A stretch of 64,000 bases of DNA, taken from contig DIWP01000037.1 in the NCBI GenBank assembly GCA_002423545.1, positions 1 to 64,000 on the forward strand. Reading direction: 5' to 3'. Under the pieces are notes generated by a model. That model ran no database searches. It was not told where the DNA came from and saw nothing but the letters and a program-made list of their open reading frames with translations. This stretch comes from Thermoleophilia bacterium UBA6103 (lineage in GTDB: Bacteria > Actinomycetota > Thermoleophilia > UBA2241). Positions 8,101-16,843 of this stretch are shown one piece after another. The translations under genes and the position numbers were made by a program. Each line of letters begins with the position of its first letter. Position 1 is the first letter of the stretch.

Positions 8101-9378
8101 CTACAGCACGCCGGCCAGCACCAGCGCCGCCACCACGATGCCGATAGCGATGCGGTACCAGCCGAAGACCGCCAGGCTGTGCCGGTTGAGGTAGCCGACC
8201 ATCCACTTCACGGCCAGCGCCGCCGACACGAACGCCGCGATCACGCCCACGATCGGCGCCATGATCCCCAGCGTCTCGACGATCACGGCGCCGTCCTTGA
8301 TGGTCGAGTACACCGTCGCCGCCGTGAGCGTCACGAGACCGAGCAGGAAGCTGTATTCGACCGCCGCCGCCGTGCCGAGGCCCACCAGGCGGCCGCCAAG
8401 GATGGTCGCCAGGCTGCGGCTCACGCCGGGCCACATGGCCACGCACTGCAGAAGGCCGATGACCAGCGCCCGCTTCGCGGTGAGCCCCTCCATCGGGGTC
8501 CCCTCGGTGGACGTGCGGCCGCTGCGCGTGTCGTGGTGTGCCACGATGAGGATGACGATGCCGCCCACGATCCAGGCGATGACGATGGGCCAGATCGCGA
8601 ACAGGTACTCCTTGATGTACTGCTCGCCGAGGACGCCGAGGACGGCGGCCGGGATGAACGAGGCCAGCAGCGCCCAGGCGAGTCGCCGGCCCTGGGGGTC
8701 GCGGCCGATGATGCCGCGCAGGATCTGTACGAAGCGGCCCCAGTACAGCACCAGGACCGCCATGATGGCGCCGAACTGGATGCAGATGGCGTACGCGTCG
8801 GCGGCCGTCTCCAGGTCGGCGTTGCCGTAGATGCCGAGTGCCTGCTCGGTGACCAGCAGGTGTCCCGTGGAGCTGACCGGCAGATACTCGGTGACACCCT
8901 CCACGACGCCGAGGATGAGCGCGTCGAGGAGGCTGAGACCCTTGTCGTCGCCGGCCTCGGCCGCCAGCGCCCCGAGCGGCACCTGCCGGACAGACTCGGC
9001 GACAGCGACATCCGCGGCGGGTGAGTCGGCAGCGACACCGACGGCGGATGCGGAGGCAACGACGCCGGCGGCGGATGCGGCCGGCGGACGCGCGGCGGTC
9101 AGTACGGCGGCGGGTGCCTGCGCGGCCGGCGGACCCGCGGCGGTCAGTACGGCGGCGGGTGCCTGCGCAGCGGCTGCCGTTGCGGCCGTGGCAGCCGGAC
9201 CGCTCACCTCGGCCACCAGCGCCCAGACGCATACGACAAGCAGCGCCCAGCCTGCGATGCGCACCAGCGCGCGGCCGACGCCGCCGGCGTATGCGGCCGT
9301 GCGCGCCGGCGGACACCGAGACGTGCTCAGGTATACGAGACAGGGATCGGAGATGGGTCGGGAGCCGGCGGGAGACAT
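8101..9378 (-). CDS. uppP: Undecaprenyl-diphosphatase with long Ala-rich N-terminal extension
   Basis: The C-terminal ~280 residues are a standard UppP/BacA membrane phosphatase, which recycles undecaprenyl diphosphate to the monophosphate used for peptidoglycan and surface-glycan synthesis. Both active-site segments are present (EGVTEYLPVSSTGH and PGVSRS) and there are several hydrophobic segments. The family usually begins right at the LSLLDALILG segment. Here an open frame continues upstream, giving 425 residues from ATG 9378, with a hydrophobic stretch (GWALLVVCVWALV) and an Ala/Pro-rich region made partly of a 15-residue repeat. No clear Shine-Dalgarno precedes the ATG; a GTG just before the hydrophobic stretch is an alternative. 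The enzyme is certain, the start is not. Confidence 0.9.
   Translation of the reverse strand: MSPAGSRPISDPCLVYLSTSRCPPARTAAYAGGVGRALVRIAGWALLVVCVWALVAEVSGPAATAATAAAAQAPAAVLTAAGPPAAQAPAAVLTAARPPAASAAGVVASASAVGVAADSPAADVAVAESVRQVPLGALAAEAGDDKGLSLLDALILGVVEGVTEYLPVSSTGHLLVTEQALGIYGNADLETAADAYAICIQFGAIMAVLVLYWGRFVQILRGIIGRDPQGRRLAWALLASFIPAAVLGVLGEQYIKEYLFAIWPIVIAWIVGGIVILIVAHHDTRSGRTSTEGTPMEGLTAKRALVIGLLQCVAMWPGVSRSLATILGGRLVGLGTAAAVEYSFLLGLVTLTAATVYSTIKDGAVIVETLGIMAPIVGVIAAFVSAALAVKWMVGYLNRHSLAVFGWYRIAIGIVVAALVLAGVL
9081..9170. repeat. 45-bp direct repeat (two copies) inside uppP N-terminal extension
   Basis: The segment 9081-9125 is repeated at 9126-9170 with very few differences. In the uppP reading frame it encodes a 15-residue Ala/Pro-rich unit (AQAPAAVLTAARPPA type). 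It looks like a recent in-frame duplication in a low-complexity linker. Confidence 0.8.
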
Positions 9379-9506
9379 CGCGCGGAAGTATACGGCACCG
9401 ACCCTGGGCAGCACACCGAAGGGCGCGCCGATGGCGCGACAAGTGGGGGTGGTTCTGCCGTAGGCGGCATGCCGAGGGACGCGGCGGCGGCGAGACGGGT
9501 GGGGGG

Positions 9507-9581
9507 TGGCTCCTCGGGCAGGACTCGAACCTGCAACCCTCCGGTTAACAGCCGGATGCTCTGCCATTGAGCTACCGAGGA
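9507..9581 (-). tRNA. tRNA-Asn (anticodon GTT)
   Basis: Read on the minus strand, the cloverleaf is complete. The acceptor stem TCCTCGG pairs with CCGAGGA. The D arm contains AGCTCAATGGCAGAGC. The anticodon stem TCCGG/CCGGA encloses the loop CTGTTAA with anticodon GTT. The T arm carries GGTTCGAGTCC. The discriminator base is G and a CCA end is encoded (9507-9509). It is a single tRNA gene between uppP and the radical-SAM-like gene; no neighbouring tRNA or integrase is seen. Confidence 0.97.
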
Positions 9582-9725
9582 CCGGGACCGCCGCGAGGCG
9601 GCGCGACGGTCCGCCAAGTATAGGGTCTCCCGCAGGACAGTTCCAGCGGCCGTGCATGCCGGCGGCGGAGCCCGCACGGCGAGCGGTGCCGGCGGCGGGA
9701 GCACCGGGCGGAGCCGGCGTCGCGG

Positions 9726-11252
9726 TCAGTGCCAGCGCGGCTCCACCCAGAAGCCGTGCGGCACGCCGGTCGCCTCCGAGCCCACCGACTCGTGGCTGCG
9801 GACCCCGCGCCGGGCCTCGGCGGTGAGCTTGCCGGCCAGCTTCTCGGCGATGGCGTCGAAGCGCGGCCGCCAGTAGCTCTCGTCGCCGGCCTCCAGATCG
9901 GCCAGCTCGGAACTCGCGATCACCGCCTTGGCCGCGCGCTCGGCGCTGATGCCCTCGCGCCACCACTCCGGATGCAGGATCACGGTGCCGTAGCGCTCGC
10001 GAGGAGCATCGATCTCGGCGGCCGGCTCCGCATAGGGCACGTAGACCCACGACGTGCCGATCAGTCGCAGGCTGGTGTTGGGGAGCCGCTGCTCGAAGGC
10101 CTCCAGGGCATCGAGCGTCTCCTCTGCCGTCGCCCGCGTCTCACCGGGGCGGTTGAAGACCAGCTCCACAGTGCCCGACAGGCCTTTGGCATTGATGTAC
10201 TCGAGCAGGTCGAGCGTGTGACGCACGTGCTTCTCCGGCTGCGGCACGGCGCCGGTGCGCTGCAGCAGCTCCCGTGACAGGGTCCCGACGTCGATGCGAA
10301 GCTCGAGGGCGGCTCTGTACGCCACGTCGACGTCGTCGCGGGTGAACGCCTCCGGCCGCACGCCGATCGAGAGGGGCACCGTGCGCCGGATCTCCTCGGC
10401 CCGCTCCAGGATCTGCAGCGTGGTGGCACGCCACGCCGGATCGAGGCCGAACGACGGGTCGAGGATCTCGATGCGACCCGGCTGCAGGGCGGTCAGGTCC
10501 TCGATGATGCCGGCCGCCACCTCCGGTGGGTACGCCCTCCAGCCCGGCGACCCGGGCCGGAGCTGGCAAGCCGCCAGCGGGAACGGACAGCCGCGACTCA
10601 GAAAGGTCTGCAGGACGGTCAGGCCCTCTTTGACGTAGGGATAGGCACGGAAGTCGGGCGCGCTCGCGGCCGACAGCTCGAGCGCCGTGCCCTCGACGAC
10701 CACCGGCGCGGCCTGCCGCGTGCAGCCTGCCGCCGACGCGGCCAGCTCGACCACCGTGTTCTCCGGCTCGCCGACGACGACCCAGTCGAACGGCGCGCCC
10801 TGGTAGGTGAAGTCTGCCGGCCGCGCCGTGACATGGAAGCCGACGACCGCCAGCGGCATCTCCGGATACAGACGACGGACCACGTCGGCGACCGCCAGCG
10901 TGGCCGTGTACTGCAGGCTCGACGAGCAGGAGACGACGATCAGCCCGGCCTCGGCGACCGGCCACGACGCCGCGGCCGCGCCGGGGGCGGGTCCGCCGGA
11001 CGCACGGTCGCCCCGCGCGACCGCGTCGGGGGCGCCACCCAACTGCCGCTCGACGCTGCTCATGAAGCTGTCGCGATCGTTGGGCCCAGGATTGCCGATG
11101 CTGTTCTCGAGGTCGAGCACGCCGACATCCACTCCGCCCCGCAGCAGGGCGCTGTGCAGGCTCACAAGCTCGGCCCGGACCCTGGGACCGGTCTCCCAGT
11201 AGCCGCCGTGCAGCGAGGCCGGGTAGAGGATGAGCGTGCGATCTGTAGCCAT
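9726..11252 (-). CDS. B12-binding-type radical-SAM-like protein lacking one cluster cysteine
   Basis: The protein has 508 residues with a good ribosome binding site (AGGAGG, 10 nt before ATG 11252). Its layout follows class B radical SAM proteins: an N-terminal cobalamin-binding-like Rossmann part (about 1-190, with LIVVSCSSSLQYTATLAVAD and VVVGEPENTVVELA) and then a TIM-barrel part. At the expected cluster site the sequence is CPFPLAAC (222-229), whereas the canonical motif is CxxxCxxC. The outer cysteines are kept but the middle one is Leu226, so a normal [4Fe-4S] cluster is doubtful. It lies downstream of the L,D-transpeptidase on the same strand. Function unknown; a pseudo-enzyme or altered cluster are both possible. 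Confidence 0.75.
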   Translation of the reverse strand: MATDRTLILYPASLHGGYWETGPRVRAELVSLHSALLRGGVDVGVLDLENSIGNPGPNDRDSFMSSVERQLGGAPDAVARGDRASGGPAPGAAAASWPVAEAGLIVVSCSSSLQYTATLAVADVVRRLYPEMPLAVVGFHVTARPADFTYQGAPFDWVVVGEPENTVVELAASAAGCTRQAAPVVVEGTALELSAASAPDFRAYPYVKEGLTVLQTFLSRGCPFPLAACQLRPGSPGWRAYPPEVAAGIIEDLTALQPGRIEILDPSFGLDPAWRATTLQILERAEEIRRTVPLSIGVRPEAFTRDDVDVAYRAALELRIDVGTLSRELLQRTGAVPQPEKHVRHTLDLLEYINAKGLSGTVELVFNRPGETRATAEETLDALEAFEQRLPNTSLRLIGTSWVYVPYAEPAAEIDAPRERYGTVILHPEWWREGISAERAAKAVIASSELADLEAGDESYWRPRFDAIAEKLAGKLTAEARRGVRSHESVGSEATGVPHGFWVEPRWH

Positions 11253-11350
11253 GACGGCCTGACCTCCTGCGTCGCCGGAGCCTGTCTTGGTCCAGGGTCG
11301 CTACTCTACCCGGCCGGAGCGGGCGCTAGTCGGCGCGGGGGCTTCGAAGC

Positions 11351-12154
11351 TCAGCGCTTGATGGTGACCGGGCTGCCGGCCTTGACCAGCTTGTTGACGG
11401 CCAGGACGTCGTCGTTCTTCATCCGGATGCAGCCGTTGCTGACCGCCTGGCCGATGAGCTCCGGCGCATTGGTGCCGTGGATGGCCACCTGGCCGTCGCC
11501 CCACGCCGGGGTCCCCCTGAGCGTCGGCGAGAAGGCGCTGATGGCCAGCGCGAACACCCCGTACGCCGTGTTCGGATCGACCGGCTTGATCTTGGTGGTG
11601 ATGAAGAACTGGCCCGGCGGCGTGGGAGTCCCGGGCTTGCCGATCGCGACCGGATAGGCGCCGAGGACCTGCTCCTCGCCCTCAAGCACGCTCAGCGTGC
11701 GGTCGGAGAGGTCGATGACGACCTGCGTGTAGACGGGATAGAGATAGACGCCGCCTTCCGCGAGCCAGCCGCGGGCGCCGTTGGGTCCGGTGGGCAGCCA
11801 GACGTTGTACCAGACCTTCTTCGTCTCCTCGATCTTGCGCACGAGGCACACCGTCTCGACACCGAAGGTCTTTCCGTTGAGGTACGTGCGGATGCGTGAG
11901 TCCTTGCTCGGCTTGTCGTAGACCGGCACCTTGTGGCGCAGGACCGCCACCAGCCACTGCGTGCGTTCCGGCGCCTGCGTGGTCGACGGACTGGGGCTCG
12001 GCGAGACGTCGGGTGTTGGACTCGCGTGCGGGATGGCCGCCCGCCCAGAGCCCGACGCCCGCTCTTCGATGATCAGCCAGCCACCGACGGCCACACCGAC
12101 GACCGCCGCCGCGGCGAAGACGCTCATGAGGATGGTGTGGACGCGAGGACTCAT
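11351..12154 (-). CDS. L,D-transpeptidase (YkuD family), membrane anchored
   Basis: This 267-residue protein starts with one membrane anchor (about 8-29), then a Ser/Pro/Thr-rich linker (about 43-62), an SH3-like segment (about 66-140), and a YkuD catalytic domain from about 144. The active site is complete: His226 in HGTN and Cys242/Arg244 in SNGCIRM. Such enzymes make 3-3 cross-links in peptidoglycan or attach polymers or proteins to it outside the membrane. It sits between the radical-SAM-like gene and the first glycosyltransferase of the glycan locus, on the same strand as both, so a role in anchoring the glycan is conceivable but not shown. Confidence 0.93.
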   Translation of the reverse strand: MSPRVHTILMSVFAAAAVVGVAVGGWLIIEERASGSGRAAIPHASPTPDVSPSPSPSTTQAPERTQWLVAVLRHKVPVYDKPSKDSRIRTYLNGKTFGVETVCLVRKIEETKKVWYNVWLPTGPNGARGWLAEGGVYLYPVYTQVVIDLSDRTLSVLEGEEQVLGAYPVAIGKPGTPTPPGQFFITTKIKPVDPNTAYGVFALAISAFSPTLRGTPAWGDGQVAIHGTNAPELIGQAVSNGCIRMKNDDVLAVNKLVKAGSPVTIKR

Positions 12155-12164
12155 CCCTCACAGA

Positions 12165-13427
12165 TTAGCGGATGATGCCCGGCGCAGCTAGCGCTGCCTG
12201 GAAACCGCGCTCGACGTTGCGGGCGAACACCCGGGTCGTGAAGCCCGACTCGTACCGTTCGCGCGCCGCCGCCTGCATCGCCCGGTAGCGTGCCTCGTCG
12301 GCGAGCAACGCCCGCAGCCGCGCGGCCAGAGCCCGGATGTCCCAGAAGCCGTCGATCAGGCCCGTCACCTCGTCGCTGACCAGCTCAGCGAGCCCGCCGG
12401 TGCCGGTGGTGACCACCGGGATCCCCAGCGAGTAGCTCTCGGGGACGATGACGCCGAACGGCTCTTCCCACAGCGACGGGACCGCCGTCAGGAACGACCC
12501 GGCCCAGCGCGGCACCCGCTCCGCGCCGGCAAGGAAGCCGCAGAGCTCCACGTTGGCAAGGCGCAGCCGCCGGGCTCTGCGTTCCAGGGCCTCCTGGTCT
12601 CGACCGGAACCGATGAAGCGGAAGTGGAAATCGGGCAGCGCCGCAGCCAGGTCGAGAAGCCGGCCGACGCCCTTGGCTTCGAGCAGCGTCCCGACGTAGG
12701 TGATGACCGGTCGTGCGCGCTCGCCGGGGGGCTCGCCTGCAATCCCGGCGCGCGCGCCCGCGTCGCCGGCGAGCCCGCCCGCGTGACGAGCCTCGTCCGC
12801 GAGCCGCCCCAGGTCCTCGGCCGGGTTGGGCACCACCGAGATGCGCTCCGGGTCGATGCCCCACTCGGCATGGCGGCAGCGCATGTGCTCGCTGACCGCG
12901 AAGTAGTGATCGGCGGCGTGCCCCAGCGGCCGCCCCTTGGCGCGATCGACCCAGTGCGCCGCCACCAGCCCGGCGCTCTGCAGTCGCGAGCCCCGGTAGC
13001 AGCCGTGCACCACAGCCGGCAGAGCGGCCCACCGCCGGCACTCGTCGCACGGATGGCCGTCGCGGAAGAGGTACGACGACGGGCACACGGCGCGGAAGTT
13101 GCGCAGCGTGTGCACCGTGACACAACGGCCCCGGCAGGCGTCGTAGATGGAGCCGGTGAGCAGTGGCACGACGTTGTTGACGTGCGCGATGTCGTAGCGC
13201 GAGCCGTCCAGCAGGGAGGCCACCTGACGGCGAGTGGTCATCGAGTACACCGACGAGGCGAGCAGGGCCGCCTTGCGAGCCGGTCCGGCGCGGTCGAGCT
13301 CTGTGTTGTCGCGCCGCAGGAGGGTGACCTCGTGACCGAGCTCCCTCAGCCCGCGCTCCTCGATCAGCACATCGGCGTCGGTGCCACTGGCGCCGCGCAC
13401 GAAGTTGTTACAGAGGAGGACTCTCAC
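12165..13427 (-). CDS. GT4 glycosyltransferase
   Basis: This 420-residue GT-B transferase starts with MRVLLCNNFVRGASGTDADV (a nucleotide-fold strand and loop). Its C-terminal Rossmann domain holds VITYVGTLLEAKGVGRLL and the nucleotide-sugar-binding segment PSLWEEPFGVIVPESYSLGIPVV. An internal CPSSYLFRDGHPCDEC cluster of cysteines, seen in some GT4 subgroups, could bind zinc. The GTG start overlaps the stop of the acyltransferase gene (GTGA), so the two are translated together. Donor and acceptor cannot be told. It is the last gene of a three-gene run (GT4, acyltransferase, GT4) reading leftwards. Confidence 0.88.
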   Translation of the reverse strand: MRVLLCNNFVRGASGTDADVLIEERGLRELGHEVTLLRRDNTELDRAGPARKAALLASSVYSMTTRRQVASLLDGSRYDIAHVNNVVPLLTGSIYDACRGRCVTVHTLRNFRAVCPSSYLFRDGHPCDECRRWAALPAVVHGCYRGSRLQSAGLVAAHWVDRAKGRPLGHAADHYFAVSEHMRCRHAEWGIDPERISVVPNPAEDLGRLADEARHAGGLAGDAGARAGIAGEPPGERARPVITYVGTLLEAKGVGRLLDLAAALPDFHFRFIGSGRDQEALERRARRLRLANVELCGFLAGAERVPRWAGSFLTAVPSLWEEPFGVIVPESYSLGIPVVTTGTGGLAELVSDEVTGLIDGFWDIRALAARLRALLADEARYRAMQAAARERYESGFTTRVFARNVERGFQAALAAPGIIR

Positions 13428-14266
13428 GTAGGGGCGAAGGTCGCGGAGCGCTCCGCGCCGTCGTCCGGCCGGCCGTCGTCCGACGTCTGACGTCGGCGGA
13501 TCTGACGAGCCGGCGAGCCGGCGACCACCGTGTACGGCTCGACGTCCCGGGTCACCACCGATCCGGCGGCGACGATGGCTCCCCGCCCGATCGTGACTCC
13601 GGCGACGACGATGCAGCCTGCCCCCAGCCAGCAGTCGTCTTCGATACGCACAAAGGAGCGCTCGACGCCCTGGTCCTTGATCGGTATGTCGGTGCGCCGG
13701 TGGCGGTGGTTCTCAGCCAGGATGGTCACCCGCGGACCCATCAGGACGCGGCTGCCGATCTCGATGTAGCCGGAGCAGCCGATGAAGCTGTACGGACCGA
13801 TGTTGGAGTGGTCGCCGACGTGCAGGCCTTCTCCCAGCTCGCCGAGCCACTTGTTGGTCGGTCGGACAGTGGCGAAGCGCCCGACCGTGCAGCGCCGGCC
13901 GAAGACGATGCCGCGACGCGAGAGGCCGACGATCTCGCAGCCCTCGTCGAGGTTGAGGCGAGCGCCGGCGACGATGTGGTCGCCGTGGTAGAGCTTGACA
14001 CGCGGCCCGCAGAGCACCAGCCCGGGCGCCCTGCGGACACGGGCCTTGACCGTGAGGCCGCGCAGGGCGCGGCCGAAGAGACGCAGGCCGAAGCGGGCGA
14101 GGTCGCGGCCGCTCCATTCGTCGACCGCGGCGCGGTCGAGGCCCTTGGAGCGCGCCAGCCGGCCGCGCAGCCCGGCCGGCGGCCGGTCTGCGGCAGATGC
14201 CGGTCCGGGTCGCCGGGCAGCCGGCGTCGGCTGAGGCTCAGACATCATCGGTCCGCTGGTCGTCAT
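13424..14266 (-). CDS. Acyltransferase of the left-handed beta-helix (hexapeptide) family
   Basis: From ATG 14266 (AGGAG 4 nt upstream) the protein has 280 residues. Its second half is built of hexapeptide-repeat turns: VGDHSNIGPYSFIGCSGYIE, IGSRVLMGPRVTI, then WLGAGCIVVAGVTIGRGAIVAAGSVVTRDV and a typical end (YTVVAGSPARQI). Members of this family O-acetylate sugars in polysaccharides using acetyl-CoA; the His in LAENHRHRR fits the catalytic position. Its start overlaps the upstream GT4 gene by 29 bp and its end overlaps the next GT4 by 4 bp, so it probably decorates the same glycan. The first 60 residues are poorly conserved and the start is less certain. Confidence 0.85.
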   Translation of the reverse strand: MTTSGPMMSEPQPTPAARRPGPASAADRPPAGLRGRLARSKGLDRAAVDEWSGRDLARFGLRLFGRALRGLTVKARVRRAPGLVLCGPRVKLYHGDHIVAGARLNLDEGCEIVGLSRRGIVFGRRCTVGRFATVRPTNKWLGELGEGLHVGDHSNIGPYSFIGCSGYIEIGSRVLMGPRVTILAENHRHRRTDIPIKDQGVERSFVRIEDDCWLGAGCIVVAGVTIGRGAIVAAGSVVTRDVEPYTVVAGSPARQIRRRQTSDDGRPDDGAERSATFAPT

Positions 14267-15539
14267 CTCGCTCCTGCTCAAGTGCGCGACGGGCATCGGC
14301 GATGCTCCCACCCGCCGCGATCGCATCGTACAGCACGTCCACCCGCCGGTTGACGATCTCCTGCGAGTGCTCGCGGGCCACGTACTCGCGCCCGGCGCGG
14401 CCCATGGCGGCGCGACGCCCGGGGTCCCGCGAGAGCGCCACCACCGCGTCGGCGAAGGCATTGGCCGCCAGGGGGACCACCTCGCAGGCGCCGGCGGCCC
14501 GCGAGCCGAGGCCGGTGAACGCCTGCGGCGAGCCGACCACCGGACGCCCCCACGCCATCGCCTCCAGCGTCTTGTTCTTGGTGCCGCCGCCGTGCGCCAG
14601 GGGGATGACGACGATGTCTGCCTCCCTGTAGAGCGGCGCGAGGTCGGGGACGTCGGCGAGGTGCCTGATACGGCCACCCGCATGGCGCGCGGCGTTTGAC
14701 ACCCGCTCGGCGGACAGGGGCCGGACGCCACGACCGGCGATGGTGAGCTGGAAGTGACAGCCGCGAGCCGACAGCGCCGGCATCAGAAGCCGCTCGAGGA
14801 ACCGGCCGGCCTCCACGTTGGGGCGATGCAGGTACGAGCCGACGAACAACAGGCGCAGCGGCTCGTCCGGCATGGGCCGCGACGGCCTCATGTGATCGGA
14901 GTCCTCGCCTGTCGAGCTGTCCACCGGCTCCGGCAATCCGATGGCAAGAGGTACGGTGAACGCATCGATGCCCAGGCGGGCCAGGCGATCGGCGTCGTCG
15001 CCGTTGATCGTGACCGGGTACACGTCGCGCAGCAACCTGCGTTCCGCCTGCTCGGCGCGCCGGCGCTGGATGCCGGCGGCGACGTACTTGAGGGGTCGCG
15101 CCCCGGCGGCGCTCTCGCAGAGGCCGCTGACCACATCGGGCAGATCGAGGACGGTGGCGCGCTCGGCACGACGGTAGTGCACGGTATACATGTTGAAGAG
15201 TTGCACCACCGACGGCGAATGGGCGGCCACCGCATCGTCGACCGCCCTCGCAAGGCCGTCATCGCGCGACTGCGCCACGAGCGGCACCGGTGTGAAGGCC
15301 TTGCGCGCCGAGGAGAGAGAGCGCCGCAGAGGGCTGCGGTGGTCTTCGGCGGCGCAGCGGACCGCCCACACATCGACGCAGAGATCCTGGACGGCGACGG
15401 TCTCGCGGCCGGCCGGCAGACGACCGACGATCGCCACCTCGTGGCGCCGCGTCAGCGCCGCGAGCATCGACAGCGTGCGAGTGTGGGCGCCCGTGAGCGG
15501 CGCCGTCGGCAGCTCCTGCGTGACGTAGACGATCCTCAC
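14238..15539 (-). CDS. GT4 glycosyltransferase
   Basis: This 433-residue GT-B transferase opens with MRIVYVTQELPTAPLTGAHTR and carries a C-terminal nucleotide-binding domain with LLFVGSYLHRPNVEAGRFL and the donor-site segment VIPLAHGGGTKNKTLEAMAWGRPVV. The GTG start has AGGATGG upstream. It is the first gene of a leftward run that continues with the acyltransferase and a second GT4. The intergenic stretch to the divergent gene at 15773 (about 230 bp) must hold promoters for both directions, but no convincing consensus was found. Sugar specificity unknown. Confidence 0.88.
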   Translation of the reverse strand: MRIVYVTQELPTAPLTGAHTRTLSMLAALTRRHEVAIVGRLPAGRETVAVQDLCVDVWAVRCAAEDHRSPLRRSLSSARKAFTPVPLVAQSRDDGLARAVDDAVAAHSPSVVQLFNMYTVHYRRAERATVLDLPDVVSGLCESAAGARPLKYVAAGIQRRRAEQAERRLLRDVYPVTINGDDADRLARLGIDAFTVPLAIGLPEPVDSSTGEDSDHMRPSRPMPDEPLRLLFVGSYLHRPNVEAGRFLERLLMPALSARGCHFQLTIAGRGVRPLSAERVSNAARHAGGRIRHLADVPDLAPLYREADIVVIPLAHGGGTKNKTLEAMAWGRPVVGSPQAFTGLGSRAAGACEVVPLAANAFADAVVALSRDPGRRAAMGRAGREYVAREHSQEIVNRRVDVLYDAIAAGGSIADARRALEQERDDDQRTDDV

Positions 15540-15772
15540 AGCGAGCCCATCCTAGCCCATGAGAAGCCACGCGCGACGAGCTCGATCCGATCGCCGGCAC
15601 GGACAGGCAGCAGCACTCCCAGGCCCTGCCCACCTCGCCGATGCCGGGCTCGCCCGCCGCGCCGGCATCCCACTCCGGACCCAGCCGGCCGCTCGCGCAC
15701 GTGTACACTGTCGACTCGAAGCGCGTTTCCCTACGCAGGCCCCGAACACCGAAACAGCAGGATCGCAAAGGC

Positions 15773-16843
15773 GTGGCAACAGCGGAACACCACCTTGTGG
15801 CAAGCGTCATCATGGTCGGCTACAACGGGCGAGCGTACCTGTGCCGCTCGTTGGCGACGGTCCTGGATCAGGACATGCCCGCAGGCAGCTATGAAGTGAT
15901 CTACGTCGACAACGCCTCGACCGATGACTCAGTGACGCTTGTCGAACGCGACTTTCCCTCAGTCGGGATAGTACGAATGCCTCGGAACCTGGGCTTCTCG
16001 GGTGCGTTCAACTGGGCTGCCGAGCACATCGCGAAGGGGCGGTACCTCGTCGTCACACCTCAGGACGTGATCGTGCACAGACGCTGGCTAGCCGAACTGA
16101 TCTCGGCAGCCCGAAGCGATGACCGGGTGCTCAAGTGCGTCACCAACACGATCCCGCCGACATCCCGCGACTATGCCCGGAAGGATGTGGTCGGTACGCC
16201 GACCACCGTCACCCGGACGACATTGTCGCGTCTGGGCTACGTCCGGGTCACGACCAGACCCTTCTCTCCCGAGCGGAGACCGACCCTCGCCTCCGCCGGT
16301 ACCTCAGCCTTGATGAAGCGTGACGTGGCCCGCCGCAGCGGTCACTTCTATGATCCCTCGCTGGCACACTACGCTGGTGACATGGAAGCCGGCCTGCGGA
16401 CGTTCGTCGTGGGCGGCGTCACGCTGCACGTACCGACGGCGATCGTGTATCACATCGGCGATAAGCAGCAGTTTCTCAGGGATCATCGCCTGCTCCTCCT
16501 GTATGCAAAGAGCACACGCGACACAGTCCTTGCCTACTACAAGAACATGACCACTCGCGAGTTCGCCCTGTTCGCCCCGCTCCTGACACTCGGGCTCGCT
16601 CTGAAGCCGCTCGAGCTACGGGCACCGCTGATCGTTCGCCTGCTTCTGACGCTGGTCGCCCTGCCTCTGGCGCCGCTGGCGTTCGCCGCTGCTCTCCTGC
16701 GGCTCGACGCGGTGCGACCGGCTCATCAGGCTCTTCTGCGCCGGCGCCGCATCGGCAGCCACGACCTGTTGCGCGCGATCCTGGCAGGTGCAGCAGCGCC
16801 GCCGACCCGGACAGCACGAGCCGGAGGAGCAGCGGTCCGATGA
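15773..16843 (+). CDS. GT2 glycosyltransferase with C-terminal membrane segments
   Basis: From GTG 15773 the protein has 356 residues; codons upstream in the same frame do not look coding. The N-terminal GT-A domain shows SVIMVGYNGRAYL, the nucleotide-binding VIYVDNASTDDS, and LGFSGAFNWAAEH. The usual metal-binding DxD site reads TPQDV. The C-terminal part has two hydrophobic helices (about 255-315), so the protein is membrane associated. Its stop overlaps the aminotransferase start by 4 bp, linking it to the DegT/GNAT pair and suggesting it may transfer the aminosugar they make. GC content is visibly lower here than in flanking genes. Confidence 0.85.
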   Translation: MATAEHHLVASVIMVGYNGRAYLCRSLATVLDQDMPAGSYEVIYVDNASTDDSVTLVERDFPSVGIVRMPRNLGFSGAFNWAAEHIAKGRYLVVTPQDVIVHRRWLAELISAARSDDRVLKCVTNTIPPTSRDYARKDVVGTPTTVTRTTLSRLGYVRVTTRPFSPERRPTLASAGTSALMKRDVARRSGHFYDPSLAHYAGDMEAGLRTFVVGGVTLHVPTAIVYHIGDKQQFLRDHRLLLLYAKSTRDTVLAYYKNMTTREFALFAPLLTLGLALKPLELRAPLIVRLLLTLVALPLAPLAFAAALLRLDAVRPAHQALLRRRRIGSHDLLRAILAGAAAPPTRTARAGGAAVR

